64,000 nucleotides of DNA, taken from NCBI RefSeq assembly GCF_965363235.1, contig NC_134843.1, positions 62,969,865 through 63,033,864 of the forward strand. Direction: 5' to 3'. The stretch comes from Mytilus galloprovincialis (Eukaryota > Mollusca > Bivalvia > Mytilida > Mytilidae). Made by a program: the position numbers and the translations under genes. Within the stretch, counting starts at the first letter, position 1; the number at the start of each line of letters is the position of its first letter. Below are positions 37,501 through 48,915 of this stretch, one piece after another. The notes below the pieces were generated by a model. The model searched no databases. It worked only from the letters and a program-made list of their open reading frames with translations, and was not told where the DNA came from.

Positions 37501-40500
37501 TGATTTGATATTTTATTGAAAAGACGATTGAAGCTTTTGGATTGTTTTAAATTACTTACTACATATCAGGAAAAAGATGGCTTTAACTTGAGTCCGCATT
37601 GCTCTCCTAGCATAACTAACAAACTGGTTGTCTTTTTCTGTTTGTGAATTCACCTGCATGCCAAATGCTGTACTACAAATCACGTCCATTGTAAAGCCAC
37701 TGGCTATCCTGAAATGTGTGCAGGAATCATAAATCTTTTATGACTCTAAGAAAAGGGAGTTCGGAATTAATCCCTTTTAATTGGAGAACAGTAACAAATA
37801 CAAAATTTACATTGCAGACTGTAAAGTAACAAATATACCTACGTCCCTACTCAATTGGCAAAATCAAAAGCTGAAACACATTTAACGAAAAGAGAACTAC
37901 TGTCATATTCCTGACACGATACAGACATTTTCGGATGTAGACAATGGTGGATTAATGGTGAGCTAGCTAAACCTCTAACTTGTATGACAGTCGCATACGA
38001 TTCAACTATATTGACAAGATTGGGTGAACAAAACAAAGACATATTAGGTGAAATATCAAAAATGGGGGTACAGCAGATGAATGCAACTTATTTTAACCAA
38101 TTTTATACGAAAGGTGTCAATGTTGAATGCCGTATGGTGACATAGAGTTGCTAAAATCAACGTCATTTGGTATCTGGTGGATAAATGCTTCATTGACATT
38201 CATACTACATTTTTGTTATATTTATACTTTTCAAATAATGATCACATAAAGTACTTTCTGCTAATTTAACTCGCTTAGAAAATTAACTTGTTGGCAAAAT
38301 TATCAAAGTGTCAATGGAAAATAAAATACAATTTACTAGTAAAATGTTGAGACAAGAAAAAAGACATAAGTTGCATACAAGTTTACGCTACAACACTTGC
38401 CATTTTCGAATTTTGATAAAGAAGCACCTTACCGTCTAATAAATACGGTAAAATACAAAAAAAAAAGCAACTACAATTTTACAGAAAACTGTCTAAAACA
38501 TTCTGAACCCTGGACGTAAGGAAGTTTGCTGCTCAGTTTCAAAATAAATAGCTTTTCATAATACTAGTCTATATTAATAGGGGATTAATTAGGGAATCAA
38601 AAAAGCAAAATAAATATAGGGGTCAATGTGCTGGTTTTTGAGATATAAACCATTGGAATTTTGGCTGGAAAATGTTCTCTCTTGATTTTTGATAGCTTTA
38701 TCATTGACTTAAGTTAAAGTTCTCAAAAACTATTAAAAAATAAATAAAAGACTTTTACAAATGGCTTATAATTATACATGTAAAAGATTTAGAAAAAGAA
38801 AAATTGGGGTCGATAGGCAAATTCAACACTCTTACTCTTTCATGTCAATAACTGAATCCCCTTCAGATTGCTTTTTTATGTTATCCACCAAATCATCACA
38901 GCACCGCTGGATAAGTGGTGTCATCTAGAATAAAACAAAGACACAGATTTATGACACAGTTTTGAAACCTGTTTTGATAAAGCATTCCTGTTATTTTTGA
39001 AATCATAAACGCTGATTATTTGCAAATTCCTCACAAAAAAAGAACATTAAAACAAAAAATTGGTGTTGAAAAGCACTGCAGTTATTGTCGTCATGAACGA
39101 TTATAGTGTGGTGAGTATAACGATAAGAAGTTGGAGTCTTTGAAGCAAATCAGACAATCTTGCTACAGTTGATAATCATATGTATAATGGAGTCAACGTA
39201 TCTGTAATATCTTATGCTATATTAAATTATTAATATGATTGGGTGGAAGTGCTTCTGTTTGTTTCGGTTTAACAAGATATTTGACCGTCATGGCCTGATT
39301 TAAGTGCACGATTAAGTAGATGTTTAAGTTTTGCCGCTTCCAGTTTTAATCTAGCTATATAGAGTTTAATATGTGTAATATACAATTGTTAATGAACGCT
39401 TTACTGGCACTTTTTCCTTGGTCTATGTAATTCATTAACAGTCTTCCAGCTCGGGACTATCATACGTTGTCGGAAATTAATATCAATTTAAACTTGATGC
39501 ACAATGAGAATAAGATGCTATGCATCACTCGCATTCCCACATGCTTATAATTTAACATTATATATTCCTCTTGCTAAGCTTACGTTTCTCAGTTTTCCTG
39601 TTGTAAATGTTGGAGATATTTTAGTCCTCAGGAATTTCCAGTAGTCATCTCTAGCCACTGTCATACTGTGTGAGGTAAATTTGTCTGGTTTTATAACATC
39701 CTAAAATATTCATGCTGGAATTAACACTTAGGGTAACTCTGATTGAAACATTATTGTTTTGTTTTGTTTTAATAATTAAATCTTTATCATCTTTTATAAA
39801 CCGTCACAAATTGTCAATTGGTCGAAACATTGTGAAAGCGAATTTTAAAATTGTATTTGCAGACCGTAAAAGTTGTAGAATTGTATCTACACTACAGACC
39901 GTAAACCTCTTGAATTGTATCTACAGACCGTAAAGGCTGTTGAATTGTATCTACAGACCGTAAAGGCTGTTCAATTGTACTGACCACAAAAGCTGTTGAA
40001 TTGTATTTACAGACCACAAAGGCTGTTGAATTAAAACATGAGTTAATGAATCTCTTTTTACCCAACAGTAGTTTCTACGAAAATCTAAAAAATGGAAAGG
40101 ATGCTTTTTCGTTGCATTACAACAAAGCAGAGTAATCAAAGTTACAAGTGAGTTAACTTTTAAAGTTATATTGATGATTTAAATCGAAAAAAGAACAGAT
40201 ATAAAAAGAATGTGCATAAACCAACAGCATCATTAGAACTTTTTAAAAAAAACAATTAAAGGGAATATTTAAGAACAAAGCTGTTCTAGGCTAGACCTGC
40301 ATGATAAGTATGTGCATGTTATTATGGCTGATTAATGAGAAGTTCGATCAAACTACATCAATATACTGTTACATGTCTGCAAGATGACAAGGTTCACAAA
40401 ATGATGTATATATAGAGTCTGAAAAAACAGTTGCCATAACTTATTCTGTCCAGGCAAAATGTACACATGCGTTTCGGGGTACATCCGTAACACATGTATG

Positions 40501-43500
40501 GCATGTTTGCCCTAGTACCTAATGCGTTGTATACAATAAAAAAAAATATTTTCCTCAAAACGAGAGCCTCATTAACAGAAGCAACAATATAAGGGCGATA
40601 TCGATAGGTTACTATGAACTGTAAAATATTGTGAACTCGATACTTACTGGACGATTGGTAAAGTTTGAAAAGTCCTTAATGAATAAATCTCGGACTATAT
40701 CTGGATCTGAAATCAGTAGAGTTGGTCTGGTGCCTTGGTAAACCCTTTTAATAAAACATGTAGGATCAATATTTCAAGTCTTAGAACATTTTCATAAACA
40801 AGTATTACACTAAGAGAAATGACGCTGGCTTTATTCTGTATAATTGCATTTCTTTAAGGTTCTGGTATAAACATAACAAAATTGAAATTGAAGTATCAAC
40901 CTATATTTCACGGATTTAAAACAACTCGATTTTTTACTATTTTCGTCTATTAATGTGTATTATATATTACTCTAATTGTTGTGCTATATATATTCTAATT
41001 CCTTGAGCGATGTGAGAAAAATATTCGCGATTTAAATATTAAAATTTAACTGTCTCAGTAGAGACAAATGGTAACACACGTGTTGCAGTGATGGAATCTA
41101 CAGTGTATATCTGTTTGGTCTGTATCTCTATATACGTATAAATATACATGTTTTCTAAGCAACGACATCGCCTAACCCTACGCTGTATAGTATACTGGGA
41201 ATCAAACAGTGTCCGCAATAATTCAAAATGCAAGTCCTTGTATAAGTGATAAATGATAGACAAAGCTTAGAGATTAAAGTTCACTGAGGAGTAGTAAGTA
41301 TATACAGTATATTGAACATGCCAAAAAATCAAAATAATTCGTTACATGATTTGTGAACAATAGTTAATGTCCTTTAATTTAGGCTTTGACTAAATGATTC
41401 AGACTAGTTATACTGTTTTGAACTCTAGATGTCTTTTCATACGATGGATTGCTCTTCCATTGACATATTCATGTAGCACACATTTAATTAATATCACTAA
41501 AGCGTAATTGACGAAATATATGTCGAATGCACCTTGTACTATTGTATTCGGGAATTTAGTAGAAGAAAGATTTATGTAAAGGTCCTTCGATGCTTGTTTT
41601 TGTTTTATAATCGACTTCTGTTCTCGGTACTTACCCTACAACCTTTCCGTATTTCTGTATGAGGTTAAAATCAGTTGCTGCAAATCCCTGATGTAAACAA
41701 AATATAATTAACATAATTATGTTTGGTCAAATTTTAAAGAGACAATACGACTGTTTGGCATTTCTGACAGTAGTATTACTATCATAGCATTTGCTTAACT
41801 TCCGTTTCAATCGTATTGCAAATTTCTAAGATCTTCTAATTGTTACGCAAACTTGAAGTGAGAAGAGAATATATGAGGCAAATGTCACACAAAAATGTTC
41901 TTATAACAAAAAACAAAACAAAAATATGACGGGATTAAACATGTTTTATCGGAACCGAATCCTTTTTGTCTTTTTAACAAAAGTTCCACAAACGAACATC
42001 CAGTACAAGAATGTCATTTTACGTCAAAACATATAGCAAAATAAATAAACAATTGAAATAATAATATTTTCGATATTAATACACAATATTACTGAAAGCA
42101 AGCATATTTCTATGCCTTCTATGTGCATGGATTTGTGGGTTGTGACCTTTTTAATCATAAATATGAATTAGATCGTTAATTCCCGTCACATTTTTTGTTT
42201 GTTTGTTAATAGAACAATTTTTGTGATTGAAGATCTTAAATGATGAGGATGATTGCAGTTCTTTGATATTGGCGATGAACCAGCCAGGGTCTAGTGGCAA
42301 ATGAAATACATATTCAGGACGAGATCATATAAATGTGATGTAAATATAAATCGGCTGTTTCTACAAGACCGACAATGTGAGACAGATTTTAACGTGCTTT
42401 GTCATAAGGTCCGCAGTAAGAACTGTTTTCCTTCCAGGACACATAATTCTGACTGGGCCGACCAGTCTTAGATCTTTTCCTACATTCCGCGTGCTTTGCC
42501 GAAAACAGCAAATAAAACTTTCAATACAATACCAGGTCTCCATTAATTCTAGGAATGAGTTCTGTTGGCGACATATATACATGCTATTATAAAATAGAAA
42601 ATAAACGTAGGAAAATAATTGAATTGCTACTTGTTATTCATGTTATTCACGAAAAGCGCTGTATTTCATGAGAATGTTCTATACTGCTTATAAAATAGTG
42701 TGTAATTAATTGCTTTTGACAACGATCGCTTGCTTTTTGTGCTATAATGTTGCTGTCTCGTTATTTATACCCATATCTTTTATGTCAATCAATAAATGTC
42801 TTACATCTATCGGGAGCTGTTTTAGCAGTCCTAAAAATGGATATGGCTTGGGTCCTGGAATTCCTAAACGTTTCCAAATACCATGTCGCCATACTGTGTA
42901 ACTGCAAATATAACTATATTACTATAATTATTTTTTTTACAACGATATTAAAGTTCTTGTGTTATACGATTCAAAATAAAAAATAAAAATATTTTTGCTA
43001 ACTTGGAAATTAGGTTTATTGAAATTTCGGGCTTAAAATTCAACATGATATTTTTCAAAATAATGCAAAACGAATGTCACAGCTTTGGAAATTCAGACAT
43101 AAATTCAAGCCAACTATCACATATAAAACTACACCTATAGATAGTATGCGAGTTTACAAAAGTACAAGTTGTCCAAGTACGAGTTGGAAAAGTGGCGAGT
43201 TATACACCCGAACAAAAGCAGCTCTCAAAAGGACACTCAACCAAATAGCTATACATGTAGCACTTGAACAATATTTATTTATAAAAGCATACACACACGT
43301 ATACAAATAAATAATAGAGGTGGTATGCTAATATCGGATATATTTAGCCTATTAATATTTTGATCTTTATACCTTGCAATAATTTATATTACTGATTTTC
43401 TGTTCAACAGTTACTTAAATACTTACAGATACAGAGACAGGCATATTAAACTTATTGTTAAAATCCAATAAGGTATGTTAATTAAACTCAAAATCTCCAT
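28542..43500 (-). CDS. cytochrome P450, CYP3 clan (CYP3A-like), complete 14-exon gene
   Basis: A haem-thiolate monooxygenase anchored in the ER membrane; substrates are probably lipophilic xenobiotics or steroids, but cannot be read from sequence. Exons: 43500-43427, 42901-42805, 41687-41635, 40744-40648, 39700-39584, 38924-38836, 37708-37560, 35989-35868, 33652-33550, 32479-32322, 31826-31738, 30886-30758, 29316-29154 and 28616-28542. The sum is 1515 nt, 504 residues plus stop, with every junction in phase; human CYP3A4 has 503. Seen: N-terminal anchor (MEILSLINIPYWILTISLI), proline-rich GIPGPKPYPFLG, WKFLRTKISPTFTTGKL, I-helix AGFDTTS (317-323), K-helix ExxR in SEVLRLY (E373-R376), and haem loop FGIGPRICVG with Cys450. 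No broken exon. The donor of exon 7 (GTAAGT preferred over a nearby GT) is the least certain boundary. Introns are packed with repeats. Confidence 0.95.
29715..30215 (+). mobile_element. retroelement tail fragment, family R3
   Basis: An old, decayed relative of 14930-15555 in P450 intron 12, with counterparts of both the coding tail (GACGCCATCACGACTTGG) and the 3' region (GTGCACCTGGGTTCACCC). It is broken, and it abuts the inverted copy at 30217. Confidence 0.6.
30217..30535 (-). mobile_element. retroelement 3' end fragment, family R3, inverted copy
   Basis: The non-coding 3' part of the R3 family in the opposite orientation, with GTGATCTCAGGTGCTCCGG and TCCTGCTCCACATGTGGCAC. It is closer in sequence to the copy at 15260-15555 than to its neighbour. 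Together the two neighbours form a tail-to-tail pair within P450 intron 12. Confidence 0.65.
32530..32665. repeat. 42-bp tandem repeat, three copies
   Basis: Three near-identical units contain TCATACATATATATCTTTTC, followed by AACTTCATGAAATTCAGTAA. They lie in P450 intron 9, close to exon 10. Confidence 0.9.
32800..33150 (+). repeat. interspersed repeat family M5 (CGCGCGTTTCGTC family), copy 1
   Basis: It contains GCCAGACGCGCGTTTCGTC, AAGACTCATCAGTGACGCTC and GGTGATACCCTCGGGGAC. Related copies lie at 33885-34150 (+) and 34385-34710 (-). The type is common in mussels; no protein was seen. Confidence 0.65.
33885..34150 (+). repeat. interspersed repeat family M5, diverged copy 2
   Basis: It contains CACCCGTATCGTCTACAAAA and GACCCATCAGTGATGCTCG, and GAAGTTGAAGACCATTGAGG. 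It is strongly diverged from copy 1. It lies in P450 intron 8. Confidence 0.55.
34385..34710 (-). repeat. interspersed repeat family M5, inverted copy 3
   Basis: The reverse complement of the family: CCCCGAGGGTATCACCAG at one end and AAACGCGCGTCTGGCGTA at the other. It can pair with copies 1 and 2 in the same pre-mRNA. Confidence 0.6.
34920..35372 (+). repeat. interspersed repeat family M4, with partial internal duplication
   Basis: AAAGGCCGTACGGTTACCTA at about 35157 and GAAGGCCGTACGGTGACC at about 35279 mark two successive units. The end carries the M3 tail TTGTCTCATTGGCAATCATA. It lies in P450 intron 8. Confidence 0.6.
36330..36935. repeat. foldback element with a perfect-core hairpin
   Basis: Around 36580-36605 lies AGTGGCCGCATCCGTGTTCA and around 36665-36690 its inverse TGAACACGAATGCGGCCACT, one mismatch. 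Further out, GATCCGGTAAGGACC at about 36358 pairs with GGTCTTACCGGACC at about 36911. A foldback element about 600 bp long in P450 intron 7. No coding sequence. Confidence 0.7.
36936..37245 (+). repeat. left arm of the inverted repeat pair around P450 exon 7
   Basis: About 310 bp matching 38502-38822 in reverse complement, with landmarks AATCTTTTACATGTATAATA, CAATGATAAAGCTATGAAAG and GGCTTATATCTCGAAAACA. It lies in intron 7, about 315 bp downstream of exon 7 in transcription. Confidence 0.7.
37840..38060 (-). repeat. interspersed repeat family M1, copy in P450 intron 6
   Basis: It shares AACTACTGTCATATTCCTGA and the GGTGAACAAAACAAAGACAT tail with 1195-1465. Beyond it, 38110-38215 looks like an eroded M4 piece (GAATGCCGTATGGTGACAT). 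Confidence 0.5.
38502..38822 (-). repeat. right arm of the inverted repeat pair around P450 exon 7
   Basis: The landmarks of the left arm appear inverted: GATAGCTTTATCATTGACTT, TATTATAC-like TAATTATACATGTAAAAGA and GAGATATAAACCATTGGAA. The arm begins only about 13 nt after the exon 6 donor, so it nearly reaches the splice site. Confidence 0.7.
39850..40033. repeat. 30-bp tandem repeat, about six copies
   Basis: Units read like ATTGTATCTACAGACCGTAA followed by AGGCTGTTGA, with drift and one shortened unit. They lie in P450 intron 4, about 150 bp upstream of exon 5. Confidence 0.85.
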
Positions 43501-43520
43501 TATTATGATCAACTAGATAG

Positions 43521-43561
43521 CTACAGTGTGGTATTCAACTTGATCTCTACAGTGTGGTATT
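43521..43561 (-). promoter_or_regulatory. 15-bp direct repeat just upstream of the P450 start
   Basis: CTACAGTGTGGTATT occurs at 43521-43535 and 43547-43561, 26 bp apart in period. The nearer copy is 20 bp from the ATG. It lies in the 5' UTR or core promoter. A binding site for a dimeric regulator is possible but not shown. Confidence 0.5.
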
Positions 43562-44224
43562 TATAGAATTATTTATCTTGTATACTCAACATCTAAAAAT
43601 TGATGTTGAAATAAACAACAGATTTCACTATTTTAAATTGTATGACTGTAACCACCGGGTGCTACATTATACATCTTTTTTAGGGGGAAAACGGAGGGGG
43701 GCATATAACTGCTTATACCGGACAGTGACTTATCGTCTTGCATTTATGTCATTTTTTGTTTTATGTTTTTTTTATTCTGTGGAAATAAACTAAATGTATT
43801 CTTTTCATACAAATAATTTCGTCCGAAAATCGAAAGGATAACTCATGTTTCATTCTTCTTCTACAGAAGTCCCGGCTTTCTTTGTGATTTCTATGAAAAC
43901 TAGTGTACGCATTCTTAAACACAAAGGTATTTGTTGCCTTATTTGAAGTCCCATTGTTCTATTCTAATTGTTCATCCATTGCACACAACTTGAAGCACAA
44001 CAAATGCTAAACAATTCAATGTTAAAACTTTTTAAATTGTACTGTCGCTTGTCGTTTGTATTCAATTATGTTTTGTTAAATAAAAAAATCGATATAACGA
44101 TTGAAAACGTATATAACTGTTTCTTATATTACTCAAATTTTGAAGTAAAAAACATCAAAAATGTCAAGATTGAATTAAATTCATTGTTTATAGATGAACT
44201 GGTAATTAATTGATTTATTTTTAA

Positions 44225-44525
44225 ATGTATGCCCCACTTATGGGTATTATGTTTTCTTGTCTGTGCGTCCGTTCGTCCGTCCATTCGTTTTTTCGTCCGC
44301 CCGTTCGTTCGTCTGTCCCGATTCAGGATGAAGTTTTTGGTGGAGGTAGTTTTTGATGAAGTTGAAGTCCAATCAACTTGAAACTTAGTACACATGTTTC
44401 CTGTGCTATGATCTTTCTAATGTTAATGCCAAATTAGAGTTTTTATCTCTTTTACACTCTACTGAACATAGAAAATGATAGTGCGGATGGGGCATACGTG
44501 TACTTTGGACACATTCTTGTTTATC
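44225..44525 (+). repeat. interspersed repeat family M6 (MITE-like)
   Basis: It starts TGTATGCCCCACTTATGGG and ends near GGGGCATACGTGTACTTTGG, so the ends ATGCCCC and GGGGCAT are inverse. A run of CGTCCGTTCGTC-type units lies at 44265-44315. I recall this as a frequent bivalve repeat. No protein is encoded. Confidence 0.6.
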
Positions 44526-45361
44526 TTTATTTGTCGGTCACGCAAGTGTAAAAAGTCGTGCTTTGCCGTCGCTTGCATGTATTATGTCGCGACCTTTAAA
44601 CTACTGTCGATCTATTTGATTTTATACAGTATCAGTTTGTGTGTGATCTCCTAAGGGATTGATTTCTATAAACAACATGAGGAAATTGGATGTTGAAACG
44701 CAAGGAAAATTCATCGTACTCAACTTACCTATTTTCCGAGTTCATAATTTTGTATTTACTTGTAGTTATAAAACTTTCATTTTTGATACAAAAAAAATAT
44801 TAAAGAAATATCTATATCTTAAGTATTTCTATAAAGTTCACGTAGAATATTTGTAATATTTAATATGCCAGTTACACAAAAATGTATAAATCAATGTTAA
44901 TATTGTTTCATCAGTAAACGTTAACACACAATTATCATATTGCTTATACACCATCATTATGTTTTATATCGCCTCGAAAAAGATTGTATGTATTGTGTAC
45001 CAGTTTTAAATATCAGTCGAATTTTGAAGTGTTGTTTCATTTCCTTGTCTGAGTATAACAAGATATAAAGTACATAACGGTAAACATTGTTATCGCATAT
45101 ATTTCACAACAGATTGAAATATGTCGGTAACATTTTTTTTTAATCGAATCTCCTTACCTACAAAAACGCGCGCTAATTATGAAAAAAAAATAATGTGAGT
45201 TTATTATCAGTCAGGTGTGCCTACGTATTAAACATGTTAAACGACAATAAATTGTAAACTGTATGAACAAAAACAAGCAATCAACATTTATTTCACTGTG
45301 CACAACTGTTACTCTATGGGACGTAAATTGAAACAAAGATATAGTCTCTCTTGATGCGAGC

Positions 45362-45395
45362 GGGGGTTGGGGGTTGGGGGGGGGGGGGGAGGGGG
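45362..45395 (+). repeat. G-rich run with G-quadruplex potential
   Basis: Two blocks of five Gs separated by TT are followed by a 14-G run, an A and five more Gs. This gives at least four G-tracts with short loops. It lies about 1.9 kb upstream of the P450 start. Confidence 0.85.
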
Positions 45396-45594
45396 TATAA
45401 ATAGCTAAAGTTGTACTAAATAACTCCTCGTTTTCCCTTATACCATTCCATTCATTTCATTTCTTTTACGGTTCGAAAGTCATCATTCAAACTAGTCTAC
45501 AGAGTAATCTATTGGTTTTTTTCAATACGCGCATGTGGAAACTTTTCACTAAAACAGTCTAGCTTTTTATATAGATTATTGTTTTTCCCGTTTG

Positions 45595-45790
45595 AATGGT
45601 TTTACACTAGTAATTATTTGGGGCCCTTTATAGCTTGCTGTTCGATGTGAGCCATGGCTCTGTGTTGAGACTGTACTTTGACCTATATTGGTTTACTTTT
45701 GCATGTTTTTGTAAATTGTGACTTTGATGGAGAGTTGTCAAATTGGCACTAATACCAATCTTCTTATATCTATTTGCTATTTCAAAGTCG
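45595..45790 (-). repeat. eroded M4/M3 repeat
   Basis: It contains GGGCCCTTTATAGCTTGCTG and TGATGGAGAGTTGTCAAATT, decayed versions of the strings in the M4 copies at 24110 and 35140. Confidence 0.45.
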
Positions 45791-46099
45791 AACCTAAATC
45801 GAATACTAGTATACATACAAGGGTTGTCCGTAAAGTTCGTGGACAAGCTACAGTCTGCGTAAAAATAGCATTTCAGGTGAATTCTTTTTGTATATTTGCA
45901 ATCCTGAACTATATCCTAGTTCGGTTTTATCAATATTTGTCGAATTTTAAATGCGAAATAATAACTCTTTCTTCATATAAATATAAGCAATAGGGACCCG
46001 GAGCACGGCTAAAATATCGCATAACATGCAGGCTGGTGTTTTCATATTTTTGTTTCTTTTAGTTTCAAAATCCGCAAAAATATATAATTTGAACTCTTA

Positions 46100-46225
46100 A
46101 AATATGATCTATTTTATTGAATTGTATTTCATTGTATTGCATTGTATTTAAAATGTATAATTGTTTGTTTGTATTGCTTGACCCTTATGGGTGTAATTTT
46201 GCAATAAAGATATATATATATTGTG
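46100..46225 (+). mobile_element. LINE-like 3' end fragment
   Basis: The sequence TTGACCCTTATGGGTGTAAT followed by TTTGCAATAAAGATATATAT has the form of a non-LTR 3' terminus with a hairpin, AATAAA and a short simple-repeat tail. No coding part remains. Confidence 0.4.
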
Positions 46226-48002
46226 ACGTCGGCATGAAATAATAATATAATCTAACTTAGATGAAAATTCCAATCAAGTCAAAAGAAAAATTATCTAGCG
46301 AATAACGATTGTGTTTGAAGGGCATTGATGACTCCGTAAAAAAACAAATGATAAGGTCATACCAAATAGGACTACGATAATATGTGCCTAGAACTAGAAA
46401 ATTCTTTGTATTTTGCCTAATTCAAAGTTTTTAAAACAGTGTTGATAAAAAAATATCATTGATATTTCATGCCAATAAAGAAATATAAGCCAACATTGTG
46501 CCAAAAATATGCCAACGTATTAGGTACTTATCTCCCACCTTTATACATCATAATTGAAAAATTATTTTTTATATTATTCCAACGTTCTTACAAAAAATGT
46601 GCTCTTCATTCTCTTTATCTAACATTTTCAAATATGTGTAGTCATTTAGATGTATTTACCTAAATGATTGAAAAATTTTATGCACAAACAAAAAATATTT
46701 AAAACCAGCCCAAAACAAGAAATACAATTTGAATATACTTTCATTTTTTTCATCTTAATTCAAATCAGCACATCATTATCGATAGGAGTGAAATTACTTG
46801 CTCTTCAATTGACAGTTGTAAAACTACTGAATATATATCATATAATATCTAACAGTACAATTTATGAGTTGACAAATCTTTCAATTCATTGCATCAACTT
46901 CTCATTAGGATGGGTAAACCGACTATATTTAAAAAAAACCATTTGGTGAACATCCATAAAACATATCCTGGACATGAGAAGGAATATTTTGTCCAGATGT
47001 TTGAAATATGTTTTCTGGATATTTTCAATTGACACTGAATAATATCAAAATTATGTTATTTCAATATAAAAGCAAGATATTTAAAAATAATGCTCTTTAA
47101 ACATTCAGAACAAATATTTCCAGAAAATATGATGTTTTTGAATGATATTTTGGTGACATTTTGCAATATATTTTAAAAATATCAATAAAATGTTTTTGTG
47201 CTACCTGATCGGTACCAGACACGGCAAGTGGTCTATTAGTTCCTTAATTACCTTTAATTACAAGCCTTTAAAAAAATTCTTTATTTTGTCTATATGTGTA
47301 CAGGTTGGCATTATCAGGACAGTTTGATACGAAAAGATCATTTGTGCTGTCACGTTGTCGTATACATTCCTTGAATTTTGCATTTGACCTAAAATGACCA
47401 TTACGCATTGATTTGACAAAATTGATTTGAGCTGATGTCTATCCCTGAAATACGTTTAACACTCATGAATATCGTAATCAAATACATTTAAAGTAAAATA
47501 TCAATTTGAGCAAATCCTTGACTAATATCTCAATATAATGACAGGATAACACAATGAGGATATGTTTTGCACTCTGTGACATCTTGGCATAAAGTAGAAC
47601 AATTATTGAAATTGGAAAGAATAGATACTTCTATCAGACAATTTAATATCTTTGTGACGCTTGAAGAAAGAAATGCTTTTATGTATAAAAAAAAACCTTA
47701 AAGGGTCGTACATGTAGCTCTATTATTTTTATTTAAATGTAAGTCCATGGTGAACTCATAATCAGCTGGAAAAAAACAGTTCCAATGATTTAATACCAGT
47801 ATCATTTTTCAATCGATCAGATCACCATATGTTACTTTATTTCAAGGTTTTTGTTCTTTATACTTTTAAGTTTACATTGCATAGTGAACCGCACCGAGAC
47901 TTTAGCACATACTTTTTAATCTTCAAAAAAGATGTTTCGGATAGCAGACGCAAATATTTTGTCAAGAAATGGATCGTTAACACATACCTCAAAAGAATTG
48001 TT

Positions 48003-48042
48003 GCTAACATACAGAAAGCGTGGCTAACATACAGAAAGCGTG
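48003..48042. repeat. 20-bp tandem duplication
   Basis: GCTAACATACAGAAAGCGTG occurs twice in direct succession with no mismatch. Confidence 0.9.
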
Positions 48043-48839
48043 ATACTAGAAATAGATCAACATTTAGGTGCATATATTAGAGACATTTAAGGCAAGTTGT
48101 TTCGTTGGTGTTTATGTCCTTTAGTATTTGGTTGGCATGAATTCATATGATGCAATATGTATTTTAGTTTAATGACCTCTTTTAGAGGTATTATAAATGA
48201 TTGCTTAATAACTTGTATGTTGAAACCCACTAAATTATCAATAATTGTCTACAGTTGTTTTTTAAATTTCCATTATTTTCTTCACTGAGCTGGTATTTTG
48301 AATGTTACCGTTGTTCACAGAGCTTACCCATCCAAAATTTTAGCTTCAAATTTCCAAAACCTTTTTCTTAAATTTGTCATACTTTTATTAGTTTGTCCAT
48401 CAAAAATCGAGATTACAAATTTGAGGTAGGGCCAATTTCCCTTGAATTTTTTTCACAGAAGGGTCAATTTCAAAAAGTGGTGAAAGAATAAAATTTACTC
48501 TAAAAAACAAAAAATAAAAATGATTTTTGATCAATATCTCGATTTTTTTTTATATCATGATTTGTGTGAACAATAGTTAATTCAACCCCCCAAAAAGGAT
48601 GAAAGTCAAATATGCGGAGCTTATGGTGTTTTTAGGTAAGAAGGTAAGAAGGACATTTCAAACCCAAAAAAGTTATGTTTTTTGTTATTGTTATAATTTA
48701 TACAACTTTTTCCCTCAAAAATGAAATTGATTTAGGGTGTCCTTAATACATGTATCTAAAAAACAACTTTTTAATGAAAAAGTGGAACATCGATAAATTG
48801 TACCTATAAAGCTGCTTAATAACAGAAATGTGTATTTAT

Positions 48840-48915
48840 AAGCATCGCCGTGGCTCAATCGGTAGAGCAAAGAACTTTGAATGAAAGATTGTTTTGAAGA
48901 GAAGGTTCAATTCTC
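48840..48915 (+). ncRNA. tRNA-like sequence (tRNA pseudogene or SINE head)
   Basis: GTGGCTCAATCGGTAGAGCA fits a tRNA D-arm and pol III A box, and 40-50 bases later GGTTCAATTCTC fits a B box. The acceptor, anticodon and T stems do not pair well, so it is unlikely to be a working tRNA. A T-run follows at about 48922, which could act as a pol III stop. Confidence 0.5.

Noticed and set aside
43074-43310. 78-codon frame next to the P450 first exon as an extra exon
   Set aside because: It is on the opposite strand within P450 intron 1 and has no similarity to P450 or other families; the minus-strand 14-exon model is already complete in phase.
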